DNA of 64,000 nucleotides. Source: Paenibacillaceae bacterium. Its GTDB lineage: Bacteria > Bacillota > Bacilli > Paenibacillales > Paenibacillaceae. The number at the start of each line of letters is the position of its first letter. The first letter of the stretch is position 1. The DNA lies in assembly GCA_004134985.1 (NCBI GenBank), contig REGQ01000058.1, forward strand, positions 62,001 through 126,000, given 5' to 3'. The translations under genes and the position numbers were made by a program. The notes under the pieces are model-generated. The model was not told where the DNA came from. It was given only the letters and a program-made list of their open reading frames with translations, and searched no databases. Below are positions 8,923 through 17,839 of this stretch, piece by piece.

Positions 8923-10316
8923 GTGCGAGATTCCTCCCGTCCAAACGGATCATGAATTTGAACTTCTTCCGGTTCTTCATCCGTTGGCCCTTTGCGGGCG
9001 ATTTTTACAAACAAGAAAGCAAGCACACCCATTAATATTAAATAGATCGTTGTAAACGAGATGAGCGAGAACATGATCTGCCCGGCGCTAACTGTCGGCG
9101 AGACAGAATCCTGCGTCGTCAGCAAACCGAACACTGTCCAAGGCTGACGTCCGATCTCCGTCATAATCCAACCAGCTGTGTTCCCGATAAATGGAAGCGC
9201 AATGCCGGCCATCATCAGTTTCAAATACAGTTTGTTCGGTTGCGTAATTTTTTTGCGAACCCACAAATATACGCCGTACATCGCCAGTAAAATCATCGCG
9301 CTCCCGCTGGCGACCATAATCCGAAAACTCCAAAATGTCGTTCTGACTGGCGGAATGTAATCGCCAGGGCCGTACTTGACCTCATATTCAGCCTGCAGCT
9401 CGTTCATGCCCGGAACGGAGCCGTTGAACTGGCTGTAGGAGAGGAAACTGAGCAAATAAGGTACTTTAAACTCGAAATTATTCTGCTTGTTCGTCGGGTC
9501 AATCGAAGCAATGACGGTCCATGGCGCCGGATCTTCGCTCCGATCCCACAGCCCTTCACTTGCAGCCATCTTCATTGGCTGCGTATCGACCAAGTATTGC
9601 GCTTGGCCATGTCCGAATTGTGCGATCGCAAGGGATGAAATAAGCGCCACGAGGATGCTCAGCTTGAATGAGCTGGTGAAGAACGGCACGTCCTGCTTGC
9701 GCAGCAGCTTCCATGCACTAATACCGGCAACAAGAAACGCGCCTGTCGCGATCGCTGCAGCGATCGTGTGCGGGAACTCCCACAGCAATTGGCCATTCGT
9801 GAGTAAAGCAACGATGTCCGTCATTTCCGCCCGCCCATTTTCAATCGCATAGCCTACCGGACGCTGCATAAACGAGTTGGCTGCCAAAATCCACAGCGCT
9901 GACAGCATCGTTCCGATCGATACGAGCCACATGCAGAGCAAGTGGACCCCTTTGGAAAGCCGGTCCCAGCCGAACACCCACAACCCGATAAAGGTCGATT
10001 CCAGAAAGAACGCGAGCAGCGCCTCAATGGCTAGCGGTGTGCCGAACACATCGCCGACAAATCTTGAAAAGTCAGACCAGTTCATTCCGAATTGGAATTC
10101 TTGCAAAATCCCGGTCACAACACCTACTGCAAAATTAACAATGAGAAAAGTTCCCCAAAACTTGGCCATTTTTTTATACATTTCATTTTTCTTCACGACG
10201 TACATGGTTTCCATGATCGCTACAAGCAGCGACAAGCCAATGGATATTGGCACAAATACAAAGTGAAGAATTGTAGTAATTGCAAACTGAAGCCGTGCCA
10301 AATCTACTACATCCAT
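8919..10316 (-). CDS. cydA: Cytochrome bd oxidase subunit I
   Basis: The 465-residue subunit binds the haems and quinol. It begins MDVVDLARLQFAITTILHFVFVPI, where the conserved N-terminal His is visible. GRQPWTVFGLLTTQDSVSP is the conserved C-terminal segment. Its length fits the short Q-loop form found in Bacillota. The ribosome site is AAGAAGGG before ATG 10316. It is the first gene of cydABDC, with an FNR-type palindrome about 95-110 bp upstream. The oxidase acts at low oxygen with high affinity. Confidence 0.95.
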   Translation of the reverse strand: MDVVDLARLQFAITTILHFVFVPISIGLSLLVAIMETMYVVKKNEMYKKMAKFWGTFLIVNFAVGVVTGILQEFQFGMNWSDFSRFVGDVFGTPLAIEALLAFFLESTFIGLWVFGWDRLSKGVHLLCMWLVSIGTMLSALWILAANSFMQRPVGYAIENGRAEMTDIVALLTNGQLLWEFPHTIAAAIATGAFLVAGISAWKLLRKQDVPFFTSSFKLSILVALISSLAIAQFGHGQAQYLVDTQPMKMAASEGLWDRSEDPAPWTVIASIDPTNKQNNFEFKVPYLLSFLSYSQFNGSVPGMNELQAEYEVKYGPGDYIPPVRTTFWSFRIMVASGSAMILLAMYGVYLWVRKKITQPNKLYLKLMMAGIALPFIGNTAGWIMTEIGRQPWTVFGLLTTQDSVSPTVSAGQIMFSLISFTTIYLILMGVLAFLFVKIARKGPTDEEPEEVQIHDPFGREESRT

Positions 10317-10410
10317 AATGCAACCCTTCTTTCCGTCATAGTTCAGTTAGCTCCGGAACATCCTTCGCAGCAAGCGCTGATCGGCTTGTCAGAATAAATT
10401 GTCCATCGAT

Positions 10411-10426
10411 TGTGAAAAAAATCACA
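10411..10426 (-). promoter_or_regulatory. FNR/CRP-type palindrome upstream of cydA
   Basis: TGTGA-N6-TCACA is a perfect 16-bp palindrome, matching the Bacillus Fnr/CRP-type consensus and partly the Rex consensus. A candidate -10 (TATAAT on the minus strand, 10480-10475) lies further upstream. If that promoter is used, the site sits downstream of it, a position better suited to repression, as by Rex. Which regulator binds is not decided by the sequence. Confidence 0.6.
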
Positions 10427-10587
10427 TCCTTGGGTAGAGGATTAAATCCTCCGTTGAATTCCGGATAATTCTATTATACAAGAGGCGCCGCTTTATTGAA
10501 CAGCACGCTTGTGGATCCAGTCGTGTCAGATTCGTGTCTGGCCCATGACAAGATTGTGAAATTTATAACAAACTAACAGAAATATCG

Positions 10588-10606
10588 AAAGAGCGGCTTG
10601 CCGCTC
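10588..10606 (-). terminator. Terminator after the NarL-type regulator gene
   Basis: GAGCGG pairs with CCGCTC around a 4-nt loop. On the minus strand it is followed by TTTCGATATTTC. It lies 28 bp after the stop at 10634. Confidence 0.6.
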
Positions 10607-10633
10607 CCGTTTTGGCGGCATTCTGGCTGCTTG

Positions 10634-11284
10634 TCAGGCTTTGCCCATCCAGCCTTGCTCATACACATAACGCGCTAACTGAACCCGATTTTCCATATGT
10701 AGCTTGTGTAAAATGTTCTTCAAATGGTTTTTAACCGTGTGCTCGGAGATGGCCAGTTGGCTTGCAATGTCCCGGTTGGACAACCCTTTGGCAACCAGGC
10801 TCAATATTTCGCGCTCTCGCATCGTAAGCGGACTCTCCACTGCCGGCAGTTCTTTTTGATGAGAAAACTCCTTTAAAATACGAAAAGCCAGTTCACGGGT
10901 CATCGGCGCTTCGTCCACGGCGATCGCACGCAAATATTCATGCCAGGAATCCGGCTTTAAATTTTTCAGCAAATAGCCTTGCGCTCCCTTTTTCAGCGCA
11001 TCGAACAAATGGGCAATATCGTCGGAGACGGTCACCATCACAATTTTGACATAAGGATATTTCTCTTTCAGCAGTTTCGTCGCTTCAAGTCCGTCCATGC
11101 CTGGCATCTGAATATCCATCAGAATGACATCCGGCATCCAGCGCTCAGTCAACGCCAGCGCTTCAATGCCGCTTTTGCCTTCTGCAACGACTTCAAAGAT
11201 GGGATCCATGCTTAATATCGAGCGCATCCCTTCTCTTGCATGTTCACTATCATCAATAATCAGGACGCGAAAACGTGGTTCCAT
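10634..11284 (-). CDS. NarL/LuxR-family response regulator (orphan)
   Basis: The 216-residue protein has a receiver domain (residues 6-122: IIDDSE acidic pocket, phospho-acceptor Asp in DVILMDIQMPGMDG, conserved Lys in YLLKNLKP) and a C-terminal LuxR helix-turn-helix (residues 150-212: LTMREREILSLVAKGLSNRDI, ISEHTVKNHLKNI). It should act as a phosphorylation-dependent DNA-binding regulator. No histidine kinase gene adjoins it. It lies between cydABDC and the cytochrome c/SCO genes, so a respiratory target is possible, but that is inference only. Confidence 0.9.
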   Translation of the reverse strand: MEPRFRVLIIDDSEHAREGMRSILSMDPIFEVVAEGKSGIEALALTERWMPDVILMDIQMPGMDGLEATKLLKEKYPYVKIVMVTVSDDIAHLFDALKKGAQGYLLKNLKPDSWHEYLRAIAVDEAPMTRELAFRILKEFSHQKELPAVESPLTMREREILSLVAKGLSNRDIASQLAISEHTVKNHLKNILHKLHMENRVQLARYVYEQGWMGKA

Positions 11285-11369
11285 ACGCTTAAAGAGCTCC
11301 TCCCTTCGCCTGCAATCTCAACTTTAATCATCATTAACCGATAAACGGCAAACTTACTCACATTTTTAC

Positions 11370-11687
11370 TTACCAGAGCGAGCGCTTCGGTCCAAGACCC
11401 AATGATTGATTAATAATCTGCCATAATGATTGCGGCTTGGGCTGCATTAGCTCTGCCGTACATTCGGATTCCGGCTCATAATTTGATTTCTTCGCATCCT
11501 TCCACGTCGAATCAGACAAGTAATTGGTCGCCTCGGCTGTTTCAAAACATGGCGGTGCAATATAGATACGCTTCGTATGATCAAGCACCATACGAGTATC
11601 ATCCGGTGGATCTACGGGCAACTTGATAACATAGAGGGCCCCGATCAACACGATGGCTGCCGCTACACTGTAAATATATTTTTTCAA
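11370..11687 (-). CDS. Hypothetical membrane-anchored small protein
   Basis: A 105-residue protein with one N-terminal hydrophobic segment (residues 5-22, YSVAAAIVLIGALYVIKL), then a polar extracytoplasmic domain with two Cys residues (PPCFETAEATNY and ESECTAELMQ). No family is recognised. It lies 59 bp downstream of the cytochrome c lipoprotein gene in the same direction, so the two may be cotranscribed. Two Cys outside the membrane could form a disulfide or bind a ligand. That is speculation. Confidence 0.6.
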   Translation of the reverse strand: MKKYIYSVAAAIVLIGALYVIKLPVDPPDDTRMVLDHTKRIYIAPPCFETAEATNYLSDSTWKDAKKSNYEPESECTAELMQPKPQSLWQIINQSLGLGPKRSLW

Positions 11688-11745
11688 ACGGTATCTTACT
11701 CCTTATCCGCTAATGATCTAATAATGGATTGGTTGGGCTGCCGCA

Positions 11746-12096
11746 TTACTTCATACTTGACAACCAGGTGGACAATTGGGCAATTTCTCCTTCCGTCAAA
11801 GCGTTTTTGAAAGCGGGCATTCTATTCTGTCCATTCGCCACCACATCGGCAATTTCCTGCTCGGTTCGCTTGCTTCCCACTTTCTGAAGGTTAGGCCCTG
11901 AGCGGCCTTGCATGTCCGTTCCGTGACAAGACATGCATTTCTGTTGGTAAATGGTTTCCGCGGCAGCGAACTCTCCCGCTTGCTCCGTTTCGGGAGGAGT
12001 TGGCTTATTTGGCGTTTGTTCCGCTCCTCCGCCGCCGCAGGCGCTGAGGATGAGCAGCAATGCTACTGTTACTGTTAATGATACCTTCGCTTTCAT
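11746..12096 (-). CDS. Cytochrome c551-type lipoprotein
   Basis: The 116-residue protein starts with a lipoprotein signal (LLLILSAC lipobox, Cys at about residue 20), a Pro/Glu-rich linker, then one class-I cytochrome c domain. CMSCH binds haem covalently and NRMPAF supplies the distal Met ligand. It resembles CccB of Bacillus, which carries electrons on the outer face of the membrane. AGGAGG lies 10 nt before the ATG. It is divergent from the SCO gene, with a shared 245-bp regulatory region. Confidence 0.88.
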   Translation of the reverse strand: MKAKVSLTVTVALLLILSACGGGGAEQTPNKPTPPETEQAGEFAAAETIYQQKCMSCHGTDMQGRSGPNLQKVGSKRTEQEIADVVANGQNRMPAFKNALTEGEIAQLSTWLSSMK

Positions 12097-12162
12097 CTTT
12101 TAACAACCTCCTAAGGGTAAGATTCTGATTATATGATAACCAATATACAGCATTTTAAAATG

Positions 12163-12285
12163 ACCCTAAGGAGCTATAGCGCCACACCGTTTGTGAGCAA
12201 TGTTTGAACGATTGTTATGCGTTCACCTCCTCGCCATAATCTGCTGGCAAGGTCATCATTTTAACCCTTAGGAGCTATAGTAGCC
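12163..12285. promoter_or_regulatory. Repeated motif in the divergent cytochrome c / SCO intergenic region
   Basis: ACCCTAAGGAGCTATAG (12163-12179) recurs as ACCCTTAGGAGCTATAG (12264-12280), about 101 bp apart in the same orientation. The core CCTTAGGAG also appears inverted around the ribosome site of the minus-strand cytochrome gene near 12109-12118. These could be paired operators for both genes or a small duplication. No known binding protein is assigned. Confidence 0.4.
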
Positions 12286-12341
12286 GAAAAAACGGCAATG
12301 GTATGATAACAGCAAATTGAAAATTGAAAGGAGGGTGAACT

Positions 12342-12965
12342 ATGGAAAAATCATCAAAATCATCTACCCGTCCATTTGTGATCGCTTTTGGCGCGCTGCT
12401 GCTCTGTTTTATTGTCTACCTCGCCTTGCCCCTGTTTCAATCCGGCAGCTCGATGCCGGTGCTTATGTCGTCTCCTGACTTTACGCTCACCGACATGGAA
12501 GGCAATGAAGTGCAGCGCAGCGCATTTGATGGGAAAGTGCAGTTGGTCGAGTTCTTTTTCACCAGCTGCCCGGATATTTGTCCTGCCACGACCGCACATA
12601 TGGTGCAGATGGAAGATGCGTTGAAGCAGAAGAACTGGTTCGGTACACAGGTTGCCTTCACAGCCATTTCGTTCAATTCGGAGGTGGACACGCCTGAAGT
12701 GCTGGCAAAATACGCAGAGCAAATGGGGATGGATTTGAACGGGTGGACGATTTTGCACGGGGATGAGGAAGTCGTCTGGGATTTGGCTTCAAACTACAAT
12801 ATTTCGGTTAAAAAGTTACCTGACGGCCAATTTGTTCATACGATCACTTCATTGCTGTTAATCGATGGTAAACATCAAGTACGCAAAGTTTACCGGATGG
12901 GTGAAGAAATCGACAGGGAACAGGTGCTGGCTGATATTGAAGTGTTAGTGAAAGAAGCCTCGTAG
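12342..12965 (+). CDS. SCO1/SenC-family copper chaperone
   Basis: The 207-residue thioredoxin-fold protein is membrane-anchored by one N-terminal span (residues 11-32). The copper ligands are both visible: CPDIC near residue 80 and the later His in FVHTITS near residue 168. The family delivers copper to the CuA site of cytochrome c oxidase. The ribosome site is GAAAGGAGGG before ATG 12342. It is followed in the same direction by a small cytochrome c gene, consistent with a respiratory assembly unit. Confidence 0.92.
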   Translation: MEKSSKSSTRPFVIAFGALLLCFIVYLALPLFQSGSSMPVLMSSPDFTLTDMEGNEVQRSAFDGKVQLVEFFFTSCPDICPATTAHMVQMEDALKQKNWFGTQVAFTAISFNSEVDTPEVLAKYAEQMGMDLNGWTILHGDEEVVWDLASNYNISVKKLPDGQFVHTITSLLLIDGKHQVRKVYRMGEEIDREQVLADIEVLVKEAS

Positions 12966-13033
12966 CTATCCGATGCTGCATCCAATTCAACCCCAGTCAT
13001 CGTTTGCAATGATCATTTGAAGGAGGGATTATG

Positions 13034-13393
13034 ATGTATAAATGGTTGATGTTCGCAATCTTTATCGCTGCCAGTGTACTAGGCGTCTATTTAATGCTCT
13101 TCCAGCTCCCTGAGAAGGAGGAGGTTGTTCCGGAGATTGCTTTTGAAGTTCCCGATACACCCCATGACGCCGATGCGGCTATAACGCAATACGCCCAAAC
13201 CTGTCTGTCCTGCCACGGGGATCAATACCAAGGGAATATGGGGCCAGCGTTGAAAACGGTGGGCGCGACGATGACCAAAGAACAAATTTACAGAAAAATT
13301 ATGGACGGCGGAAACGGGATGCCGCCATTCAAAGACAGCTTGTCCGAAGAAGAAATTATCAACTTGACGAACTGGCTGGCTGAAATGAACTAA
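13034..13393 (+). CDS. Membrane-anchored cytochrome c
   Basis: The protein is about 119 residues, with an uncleaved N-terminal anchor (residues 4-22), an acidic linker and one cytochrome c domain. CLSCH is the haem site and NGMPPF carries the distal Met. Two ATG codons stand in tandem at 13031 and 13034. AGGAGG ends 7 nt before the second, so I chose 13034. Similar to CccA-type cytochromes, which pass electrons toward cytochrome c oxidase. It follows the SCO gene by 65 bp and ends before a terminator. Confidence 0.88.
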   Translation: MYKWLMFAIFIAASVLGVYLMLFQLPEKEEVVPEIAFEVPDTPHDADAAITQYAQTCLSCHGDQYQGNMGPALKTVGATMTKEQIYRKIMDGGNGMPPFKDSLSEEEIINLTNWLAEMN

Positions 13394-13414
13394 TTCCCTA
13401 ATTGCACGCGTAAC

Positions 13415-13450
13415 AAGCCTCCCTTTCCATTGGATCGGGAGGCTTTCCTC
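13415..13450 (+). terminator. Terminator of the SCO-cytochrome c unit
   Basis: AAGCCTCCC (13415-13423) pairs with GGGAGGCTT (13437-13445), followed by a T-rich tail. It lies 22 bp after the cytochrome stop. Confidence 0.85.
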
Positions 13451-13498
13451 ATTAGAACCCAAACACGGAACTATGAAGGTTGTCTCTTAATCGAAACG

Positions 13499-16042
13499 CT
13501 AGCCATGAAACGATCTCCAAAACGCGCCATCCACAGCGATTAAATTCATTATCTCCGCAAACGGGATCGTGAAAGTTGGAAATCCGGCGACATATGGCGC
13601 GATGTCATACGGGTCAAAATATAAGTGAAGCGCCTGCTCCGTAACAAAAAACGGCTGGTCCTTGCGAATGCCTTTGTACGTATCAGGAAATACGTAGTTG
13701 TATTGCGGGTCATCCTTGATTTGCCTGCCCACAATCGCGCTTAGCTCGGCTACGTAATTGCTGCCTGGCTTGAACAAATCCTGCAGGGTGTACATCGTTC
13801 CATCCGTCAGATTGATATGCGTGTAGATCTTCGTCGGCATGCCGTGCGCAGCACCAAACGGATAATTATATCCGTTCAATTCCAACACAAGCAAATCTTT
13901 TTGAAAAAATGTCACGCTAAAATCACCCGTGTAGGAATAATCCAGCTTGGTGTTCTCCGGGATCGGCTTTACTAGCGACAGTTTCTTGAGTTCGTCATTG
14001 ACTTTGCGCTCCGCTTCAGCGTCACGCATCCCTTCTACCCGCGGGTAATATACCAAATAATCCCGGTTCGGTTTATACTTTTCTTCTACTACCCGGTATG
14101 GCTCACGGAGCGGTATGACCGTATTCTGACGCCAGACAACTCGCCCGAAACGGTCCAGGTAGGATAGCCGCTGATCGACGTTGGCCTGAATAAGGCCGTT
14201 GTACAGCGCTAGCGTTCCGCTGCCGATCACATGCGGGTAGCCAGGAGCCGGCATCCCGCTCGTATCAATAAAAAAGGTTTGCTCATGATCATTAACCGAT
14301 GCCAACCCCTGCTTGAAATCACCCACATCGGCATATCGGAAATCCGTCAATAGCTGCCCGTTCAAATCGGCAATAGCAAACCGGGAACCAAGGTAAGGGC
14401 GCTCGGTATCGACCGCTTTGCCTACAGCAAGCCGCCCTTCCCCCAACGATCGGATTTCGTTGTATATCGGTTTAATAATCTCTCGGCCCTGTTTATCGAT
14501 GAGCCCATAGCTGGAGTGATAATCCTCTGCCGTATTTACGATTGCCCTGCCCTCCTGGAAGGGCAGCGCTACAGTATAGGCAGGTTCAATGACGACTTGG
14601 TTGTGCTCATTGACATAACCATACTTGCCGTTCGGCTCCCGCTGAAAGGCAAGCAGCCCATCGCCGAGCGGGCCCACTGATGCATAAGGAAACCGCATCT
14701 GTATCGTGCCATCAGGAGTAATCAACCCATACTCGCGATCTTTTATTTTGACAACCGCGCGGTTGTTCTGAAAATCAGTGGCATCCAGAAACTGCGCCGC
14801 TATTACTTCATTGCCCTCCCGGTCCACATACCCGTAGCGGTCATTTTCCGATCCTTGTGAAAGTGAGAATACCGCCCTGTTATTGTTCAGCGAGGAAAGG
14901 TAACCATACGTTCGCTTCGTCACGGTTCGTCCCGCTTCATCAATCATATGGAAGCCGTCGTTGTCGATCGCTATCGCCCGTCCCTCGGAATAAGGCGAGA
15001 TGGATTGAAAACGGGGAGGGACGACAAACTGCCCTGCCGTATTAATGACACCATTAAAGTTGCCCGTTTCCACAATCGCCAGACCATTGGGCTGAAAGTC
15101 GAACGCATAGTCAAACTGCGGTGCAATCTTCATTATACCCTGCTCATCAATATAGCCCCAGTTTGTACCGCTTGTCGTTTTCACCGATGCCGGAAACCGC
15201 TCAATAGCCCGTGCCGTCCGGCCTTGCTTCAGTCCGCTTTCAATTTCTTCGATAAGCTGCTGCAGCGTTTCCTTGGATGGATATGGCGCATCAAGGCTCA
15301 GCGCTTGACGTGCCGATTGGAGCGCCTCCTCCAACATGTCGCTTTTGAGCTGTGCATCCGCCAGGTAGTACCAGTAGAAAGCATAGTCCGGGTTTTTCCT
15401 TACCAGCTGTTCATAATAAAGCACCACTTTCGGGAAATACGCATGATACGTATCCGGAGCAGGCACCAGCTTGCCTCCCTGCCACCTAACAATCTCAACA
15501 CGATAAGCTTCCCCTGTATCATGCTTCCACAGCACAATTTCCGCTTGACCGTCCGCCCCTTTTTTACCGCTGGGCAAATCCATTATTTCAATATAGCTGT
15601 ATACCAGATCATCCGGAGCGACATCGCGCAGCCCTTCCGGTGTCCATTCATAAATCGACAGCTTTGACCAAATTGCGCCTGTCTGCCAGCCGACAACCAG
15701 ATTGGTCTGGTAAGGAACGGTAATCGGGGCTGCTGTCAAAAAACTGACTTGGTATCCAGGGCCCTGCACTGCCGGTACAGGCGACCACCCCTCACTGCGG
15801 TGCAGCAAAACTTGCAAATAAAGCTTATCTTCAAGACGGTACACGCCCGCGACATCCAGCGTCCCGTCACCATCCAAATCTGCCGCCCATACCGCAGGCC
15901 GGGTGAACGGCCCGCTGGCAACCGCAACCAATTCAGCTCCTGCTGGTATATACCCCTTTACAAGCTGAACAATTTGCGCATCATTAATCAATTGTTCCAC
16001 CCCATTTTGCCTTCTCCCGGCATAATCTCCACGTACATACAT
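13499..16042 (-). CDS. WG-repeat protein with C-terminal DUF3298/RsiV-like domain
   Basis: The 847-residue protein has no obvious signal peptide. Residues 1-200 include an FG-GAP-like DLDGDGTLDVAGVY element. Residues 205-260 resemble a TPR (YYLADAQLKSDMLEEALQSA). From about 285 to 620 there are eight or nine WG repeats of about 40-45 residues, each with a variant of WGYIDEQGIMKIAPQFDYA. Residues 650-847 resemble the DUF4163/DUF3298 module (HGMPTKIYTHINLTDG, LYFDPYDIAPYVAG). WG proteins are common in Paenibacillus and their substrates are mostly unknown. It is monocistronic, downstream of hflX in the same direction. Confidence 0.8.
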   Translation of the reverse strand: MYVRGDYAGRRQNGVEQLINDAQIVQLVKGYIPAGAELVAVASGPFTRPAVWAADLDGDGTLDVAGVYRLEDKLYLQVLLHRSEGWSPVPAVQGPGYQVSFLTAAPITVPYQTNLVVGWQTGAIWSKLSIYEWTPEGLRDVAPDDLVYSYIEIMDLPSGKKGADGQAEIVLWKHDTGEAYRVEIVRWQGGKLVPAPDTYHAYFPKVVLYYEQLVRKNPDYAFYWYYLADAQLKSDMLEEALQSARQALSLDAPYPSKETLQQLIEEIESGLKQGRTARAIERFPASVKTTSGTNWGYIDEQGIMKIAPQFDYAFDFQPNGLAIVETGNFNGVINTAGQFVVPPRFQSISPYSEGRAIAIDNDGFHMIDEAGRTVTKRTYGYLSSLNNNRAVFSLSQGSENDRYGYVDREGNEVIAAQFLDATDFQNNRAVVKIKDREYGLITPDGTIQMRFPYASVGPLGDGLLAFQREPNGKYGYVNEHNQVVIEPAYTVALPFQEGRAIVNTAEDYHSSYGLIDKQGREIIKPIYNEIRSLGEGRLAVGKAVDTERPYLGSRFAIADLNGQLLTDFRYADVGDFKQGLASVNDHEQTFFIDTSGMPAPGYPHVIGSGTLALYNGLIQANVDQRLSYLDRFGRVVWRQNTVIPLREPYRVVEEKYKPNRDYLVYYPRVEGMRDAEAERKVNDELKKLSLVKPIPENTKLDYSYTGDFSVTFFQKDLLVLELNGYNYPFGAAHGMPTKIYTHINLTDGTMYTLQDLFKPGSNYVAELSAIVGRQIKDDPQYNYVFPDTYKGIRKDQPFFVTEQALHLYFDPYDIAPYVAGFPTFTIPFAEIMNLIAVDGAFWRSFHG

Positions 16043-16106
16043 TTATTATCCCTGCCTAAATCGTATGCCGTGCTATAGAAGGTTATGCCTGCAGGCAATC
16101 CGGCAG

Positions 16107-17375
16107 CTAAAGCACATACTCGCGGAATTTCTCCCGATCACTTTGTTTGCATTCGACGATCAGTTTGGTGCCTTCGTATTCATAGGCAGCCGATTGCACC
16201 ACCGCATGGTCATTTAAATAGGAGACGATATGCCCCTGATCGTATGGAATCATCATTTCACATTGCGTATACCCATGGAACAACTGGTCGCGGATCTTAT
16301 CAATAAGCTGTTCCAGTCCCAACCTTTGGTGAGCTGAGATACACACCTCATCCGCTTGAAGCGCGGGGCGCTCTCCATCCACCAAATCGATTTTATTATA
16401 AACCGTAATGGTTGGCACATCGGCAACGCCAATCTCACGCACCGTCTGATTCGTTACGTTCATCAACTGCTCGTAATTCGGCTGGGAATAGTCTACGATA
16501 TGCAGGATCAGATCGGCATCAGCTGCTTCTTCAAGCGTCGAGCGGAAAGCTTTGATCAGATGATGCGGCAATTTATTAACAAACCCTACGGTATCTGTGA
16601 GCAGAAATGATTTTTGATCATCCAGGCGGATTTGCCGAACGGAAGTTTCCAGCGTAGCGAACAGCATATCCTTCTCCATCACCTTCTTATGGCTGCCATC
16701 ACTGCTGTAGCAATCCAGCATTGCATTCATAAAGGTCGATTTGCCTGCATTCGTGTAGCCGATCAAGGTGACGACAGGAATCCCCTGCTTCCTGCGCCGG
16801 CTGCGTCTCGTTTCCCGCTGTGTGAATATAACGTCCAGTTCCCTGTTCATCGCAACAATTCGATCCTCAATTTTCCGGCGATCCAGCTCAAGCTTTGTCT
16901 CGCCCGCTCCCCGGTTTGCCAGTCCCGAGCCGCCACCCTGACGGCCGAGCGATGCCCGCAGTCCGACTAGCCGCGGCAGCATATACTGCATGCGTGCAAC
17001 TTCAACCTGCAGCTGAGACTCCCTCGTCTTGGCCCGGCTGGCGAAAATATCCAATATCAGCATCGTGCGGTCGATGACACGGCAATCCAGTTCGGCTTCC
17101 AGATTACGGATCTGACTGGGCGACAATTCGTCATAGAATACGGCCGCATCCGCATCACACCCGGCGACAAGCGCGTTAAGCTCCTGAATTTTCCCAGGTC
17201 CAATATACGATGAAGAATGTGCCCGGCTCAGTTTTTGGGTAAGCTCACCCACCGTTTCAATATCGCACGCCGCTGCCAAGTTTTGCAGCTCCTTCATCCC
17301 TTCTGTAAATTCGGCAAGCTCCTGCTGCTGCAGGTGAACGCCCACGATAATCGCTCTTTGTTGTGGTTCCATCAT
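16107..17375 (-). CDS. hflX: Ribosome-associated GTPase HflX
   Basis: The 422-residue protein contains the HflX N-domain, the glycine-rich GRQGGGSGLANRGAGETKLE helical linker, and a G domain: G1 GYTNAGKST, G3 DTVGF, G4 NKID. HflX binds and splits stalled 70S ribosomes under stress or antibiotic exposure. AGGAGG lies 9 nt before ATG 17375. A strong promoter lies about 460 bp upstream, with a short ORF and an intrinsic terminator in between (see the leader entries), which suggests attenuation control. Confidence 0.95.
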   Translation of the reverse strand: MMEPQQRAIIVGVHLQQQELAEFTEGMKELQNLAAACDIETVGELTQKLSRAHSSSYIGPGKIQELNALVAGCDADAAVFYDELSPSQIRNLEAELDCRVIDRTMLILDIFASRAKTRESQLQVEVARMQYMLPRLVGLRASLGRQGGGSGLANRGAGETKLELDRRKIEDRIVAMNRELDVIFTQRETRRSRRRKQGIPVVTLIGYTNAGKSTFMNAMLDCYSSDGSHKKVMEKDMLFATLETSVRQIRLDDQKSFLLTDTVGFVNKLPHHLIKAFRSTLEEAADADLILHIVDYSQPNYEQLMNVTNQTVREIGVADVPTITVYNKIDLVDGERPALQADEVCISAHQRLGLEQLIDKIRDQLFHGYTQCEMMIPYDQGHIVSYLNDHAVVQSAAYEYEGTKLIVECKQSDREKFREYVL

Positions 17376-17503
17376 ATTAAAAAACCTCCTTCACCCGGTG
17401 AATCATCCATTCAACCGAGGTTTTCGCATCTAGTTTGGCATTAGCCATTTATTTTAACTCTTGTCGCTTGGGTGCCCTGCTCTTGTACGCATGCAAAACA
17501 ATG

Positions 17504-17534
17504 CAAAAAAAGCACAGGCTGTGCGCCTGTGCTT
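17504..17534 (-). terminator. Intrinsic terminator inside the hflX leader
   Basis: AGCACAGGC (17511-17519) pairs perfectly with GCCTGTGCT (17525-17533) around TGTGC. On the minus strand seven T residues follow. It lies 130 bp before the hflX start and 390 bp after the MATE gene, so a leader attenuator is more likely than a simple gene-end terminator. Confidence 0.85.
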
Positions 17535-17783
17535 ACCTCGTAATCGAAAAAATGAATAATAGGAATAACGCGAAGCATAGCAGGTCAGCTTCATTGCGAT
17601 TCGCATTACGTCAAGGCAGCTGCATAGCTGCCACGCCATTGATGCAAACCGAACGACTGACCAACGCCGTTTGCTTCTCGATGTCCATCATTCACAGTGG
17701 ACTGCCGGTTACGGGCAGACCAATCCCGATTACTCTGCACACAGACAGAGCCCTTGAGCAATTGCTTATGCTGCACAAGTATT

Positions 17784-17807
17784 TTATCGGAATTGGTAAT
17801 TTACCAC
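17784..17807 (-). CDS. Putative leader peptide MVNYQFR upstream of hflX
   Basis: GTG GTA AAT TAC CAA TTC CGA TAA encodes a seven-residue peptide. GGAGGG at 17819-17814 sits 6 nt before the GTG, ideal spacing. The ORF begins about 26 nt after the predicted transcription start. A short ORF this close to the 5' end, ahead of a terminator, matches the layout of ribosome-sensing leaders. An alternative GTG at 17809 would give only two codons. Confidence 0.5.
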   Translation of the reverse strand: MVNYQFR

Positions 17808-17839
17808 ACGTAACCCTCCGTTCTAATTGATGTTAGAAA

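Larger units (their letters stand above)
17376..17833 (-). ncRNA. Long hflX leader with putative attenuator
   Basis: About 455 nt separate the predicted start site (near 17833) from hflX. In order it holds a 7-codon ORF (17807-17784), a hairpin CTCTG...CAGAG near 17730-17750 whose loop contains GTCTGTGT, a CTGCC...GGCAG hairpin near 17700-17718, and a perfect intrinsic terminator (17534-17504), followed by about 130 nt before hflX. GTCTGTGT (17746-17739) could pair, with G-U pairs, to the 5' arm of the terminator, GCACAGGC. Antitermination triggered by ribosome stalling on the uORF is inference. Leader control of hflX homologues is known in Listeria. Confidence 0.55.
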
